The position numbers were made by a program, and so were the translations under genes. 7,030 bases of DNA from CBDUUP01 sp965370435 (lineage in GTDB: Bacteria > Chloroflexota > Anaerolineae > Anaerolineales > UBA11579), in NCBI GenBank assembly GCA_965370435.1, contig CBDUUP010000245.1, forward strand, positions 1-7,030, read 5' to 3'. A model generated the notes under the pieces. The model was not told the origin of the DNA, did not search any database, and worked only from the letters and a program-made list of their open reading frames with translations. This document shows, piece after piece, positions 5,278 to 7,030 of the stretch. The stretch's first letter is position 1. Each line of letters begins with the position of its first letter.

Positions 5278-6867
5278 ATGAAACGCCGCCTGATCCTGCA
5301 TCCCTTTTTGTTCGCCGCCTACCCCGTCCTGGCGCTGCTGGCCTGGAACGTTGACCAGACCGCCGCGGGGGAGGCCCTGCGCGCCCTGGTCGCCGCCGCG
5401 CTCGGCGCGCTGCTCCTTACCGCCCTGGGCAAACCCATCCTCAAGGACTGGGGCCGGGCCGGGTTGATGGCCTCGCTGCTGCTGGCGCTCTTCTTCTCTT
5501 ACGGCCACCTTTATCTGTCAATTGAAGGGCAATCTATCGGCGGTTTCGTATTTGGCCGCCATCGCTTCCTGGCCCCTCTCTGGGGCGCGCTGCTGGTCGC
5601 CGGGGTCTGGTGGATATGGCGGCGGACCGGCGATACCTGGGAACTCACCCGAACCCTGAATACTGTGGGCCTGGTCGCCCTGGTCTTCCCGCTCTACACC
5701 ATCCTCTCCTTCAACCTCCGCGCCCAATTCATCGAAACCCCGGCCCTCCAACCCCCCGCCGACCTGACCGCCCCCGGCGATGCGGAGCGCCTGCCCGACG
5801 TATATTACATCGTGGTGGACGCCTACGCCCGCCAGGACATTCTGGATGAACTCTACGGATTCGACAATTCGGCCTTCATCACCTTCCTGACCGAGACCGG
5901 ATTCGTCGTCCCCTCCGGCAGCCACAGCAACTACACCCAGACCACCCTCTCCTTTGCCTCCACCCTGAACCTCAACTACGTGCAGGACTTGCTCGGCCCG
6001 CTGGACCCCAAGAGCGGCGACAAGCAGCCCTTGACCGACCTCATCCAGCACAACCAGGCCCGCAGCGCGCTGGAAAATCTAGGCTACACTACCGTCGCTT
6101 TCAGTTCTGGGTTCAGCGCCACGGAGTTTAGAGACGCCCAGGTCTACCTGGCCCCTAATGCCCAGGACATGCAAACCGGCGACTCGCTGGCGCTCAACGC
6201 TTTCGAGGGCCTGCTGCTCCAGACCACCGCGGCCCGCCTGCTCACCGAAGGCAGCGCCTTCCTGCCGGACTGGCTCAAACCCGACTTCGCCTTCCCCTAC
6301 CAGGCTCATCGCACCCGCATCCTCTACGCCCTGGATACCGTCACTGACCTGCCAGAGACCGGCGGCCCGAAGTTCGTCTTCCTGCACATCCTTTCCCCGC
6401 ACCCGCCCTTCGTGTTCGGCGCGGAGGGGGGGGAGGTGGAGAGCCAAGAGCCGTTCACCCTCAAGGCCAGCGGTGCTTACCTGGACCGGTCGGCCTATAT
6501 CGAGGGCTACGTGAACCAGATGATATATCTCAACAGCCGCCTGGAGGAGGTCATCAACGCCATCATCGCCAACTCGGATGTGCCGCCTATCATCATCCTG
6601 CACGCCGACCACGGCCCCGGGGCCAGCGCTATCGGGGGCGAGGCCAGCCCGGTGAACTACCTGGAGGAGCGGCTATCTATCCTGAACGCTTACTATCTGC
6701 CGGGCTGCGCGCCGGGGAGGCTGTACGAGACGATCACGCCGGTCAATACTTTCCGCTGGGTGTTCAACCAGTGTTTTGGGGGGGATTTTGACTTGCTGGA
6801 GGACCGGAGTTTCAACTCGCCTTATGGCTTGCCTTATGATTTCGAGGAGGCAGCGTTTGGGCCGTGA
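5278..6867 (+). CDS. Membrane-anchored sulfatase / LtaS-like phosphatase-superfamily protein
   Basis: A 529-residue protein. About five hydrophobic helices (roughly 8-24, 33-50, 61-80, 96-114 and 126-146) anchor it, and a large extracytoplasmic domain follows from about 172. That domain has the alkaline phosphatase/sulfatase metal-site layout: VVDAY (D181), SNYTQTTLS with candidate nucleophile T222 (or T220), SPHPPF (H375) and HADHG (D444, H445). The topology and motif order match lipoteichoic acid synthase (LtaS) and related phosphoglycerol or phosphoethanolamine transferases, as well as sulfatase-like hydrolases. The substrate cannot be told from sequence; transfer of a polar group to an envelope lipid or glycan is plausible. 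ATG 5278 is chosen because the hydrophobic segment starts right after MKRRL; the nearby ATG at 5259 is out of frame. The coding strand is C-rich over most of the gene but becomes G-rich over the last 200 or so bases. The gene has its own promoter. Confidence 0.85.
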   Translation: MKRRLILHPFLFAAYPVLALLAWNVDQTAAGEALRALVAAALGALLLTALGKPILKDWGRAGLMASLLLALFFSYGHLYLSIEGQSIGGFVFGRHRFLAPLWGALLVAGVWWIWRRTGDTWELTRTLNTVGLVALVFPLYTILSFNLRAQFIETPALQPPADLTAPGDAERLPDVYYIVVDAYARQDILDELYGFDNSAFITFLTETGFVVPSGSHSNYTQTTLSFASTLNLNYVQDLLGPLDPKSGDKQPLTDLIQHNQARSALENLGYTTVAFSSGFSATEFRDAQVYLAPNAQDMQTGDSLALNAFEGLLLQTTAARLLTEGSAFLPDWLKPDFAFPYQAHRTRILYALDTVTDLPETGGPKFVFLHILSPHPPFVFGAEGGEVESQEPFTLKASGAYLDRSAYIEGYVNQMIYLNSRLEEVINAIIANSDVPPIIILHADHGPGASAIGGEASPVNYLEERLSILNAYYLPGCAPGRLYETITPVNTFRWVFNQCFGGDFDLLEDRSFNSPYGLPYDFEEAAFGP

Positions 6868-6875
6868 TTTTTTCG

Positions 6876-6913
6876 CCCTTCGACCCTTCGACAGGCTCAG
6901 GGCAGGCTCAGGG
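6876..6913. repeat. Two adjacent short tandem repeats after the sulfatase-like gene
   Basis: CCCTTCGA occurs twice in tandem (6876-6883, 6884-6891) and is followed directly by CAGGCTCAGGG twice (6892-6902, 6903-6913). The joined core, CCCTTCGACAGGCTCAGGG, resembles a short dispersed element that I know from intergenic regions of many environmental bacterial genomes. Here each half appears duplicated. Confidence 0.7.
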
Positions 6914-7030
6914 GGGTTGAGTTTGTTGTGGGTGTTGTAGTTTGGGGAGGCATGATTTTTGGTGTTTTTTGGGTGATTTTTTGTGTTTGGTAGAGAGGAA
7001 TGTGCTGTTGTGGATGTTGTGGGCGTTGTA
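6911..7030. other. GT-rich, almost C-free tail with 9-base repeats
   Basis: Only three C residues occur in these 120 bases. A 15-base word GTTGTGGGTGTTGTA (6925-6939) recurs with one change at 7016-7030. The second copy is preceded by another 9-base unit, giving GTTGTGGAT (7007), GTTGTGGGC (7016) and then GTTGTA (7025) at the window edge. No gene is called: all minus-strand frames stay open across much of it simply because an A/C-rich strand has few stop codons. Confidence 0.6.

Noticed and set aside
5518..6612. Two 177-codon minus-strand frames and smaller plus-strand frames inside the sulfatase-like gene
   Set aside because: They overlap a gene with conserved active-site motifs and result from high GC content, which removes stop codons in other frames.
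6911..6973. G-quadruplex from four G-runs
   Set aside because: The runs are separated by about 11 to 23 bases, too far apart for a stable quadruplex.
6909..7030. Minus-strand coding region entering from the right edge
   Set aside because: All three minus frames are open across most of the tail because that strand is A/C-rich, and the translations are low-complexity, so openness is not evidence of coding.

Overview
The window carries four protein genes, all on the + strand, and splits into two halves of clearly different base composition. The left half (about 1-3545) is AT-rich and looks like accessory or defence DNA. The right half (about 3580-6870) is GC-rich with strongly C-ending codons and looks like resident chromosome. 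The organism cannot be named from this alone. The GC-rich envelope genes, the style of the L,D-transpeptidase and the short GC-rich intergenic repeats resemble what I know from Chloroflexota (Anaerolineae-like) genomes; this is a tentative inference.

Left half. A gene cut by the window start (1-1302) encodes a beta-class DNA methyltransferase fused to a C-terminal Mrr-like PD-(D/E)XK nuclease domain. A 250-base gap with a perfect TATAAT box follows. Next is a 650-residue OLD-family protein (1553-3505) with an ABC-type ATPase domain and a C-terminal TOPRIM nuclease domain. No UvrD-like helicase (GajB) follows, so this is not a complete Gabija system. Both are known types of anti-phage or DNA-processing enzyme and probably belong to a small defence island.

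Right half. After an intergenic stretch with degenerate 9-base repeats and a promoter lies a secreted L,D-transpeptidase (3801-4970) with a signal peptide, two SH3-like repeats and a YkuD catalytic domain. A 307-base gap holds two hairpins and an extended -10 promoter. It is followed by a membrane protein with five predicted transmembrane helices and an extracytoplasmic sulfatase/LtaS-like domain (5278-6867). Both proteins act outside the membrane and are probably involved in building the cell envelope. The last 160 bases hold short tandem repeats and an almost C-free, GT-rich tail.

The most unexpected observation is an identical 11-base word, ATTACAGCGTT. It lies 17 and 19 bases downstream of TATAAT boxes in front of both the OLD-family gene and the L,D-transpeptidase gene, so the copies flank the OLD gene as direct repeats. 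It may be a shared regulatory element or a trace of how the cassette arrived. No tRNA, rRNA, CRISPR array, transposase or integrase was seen.
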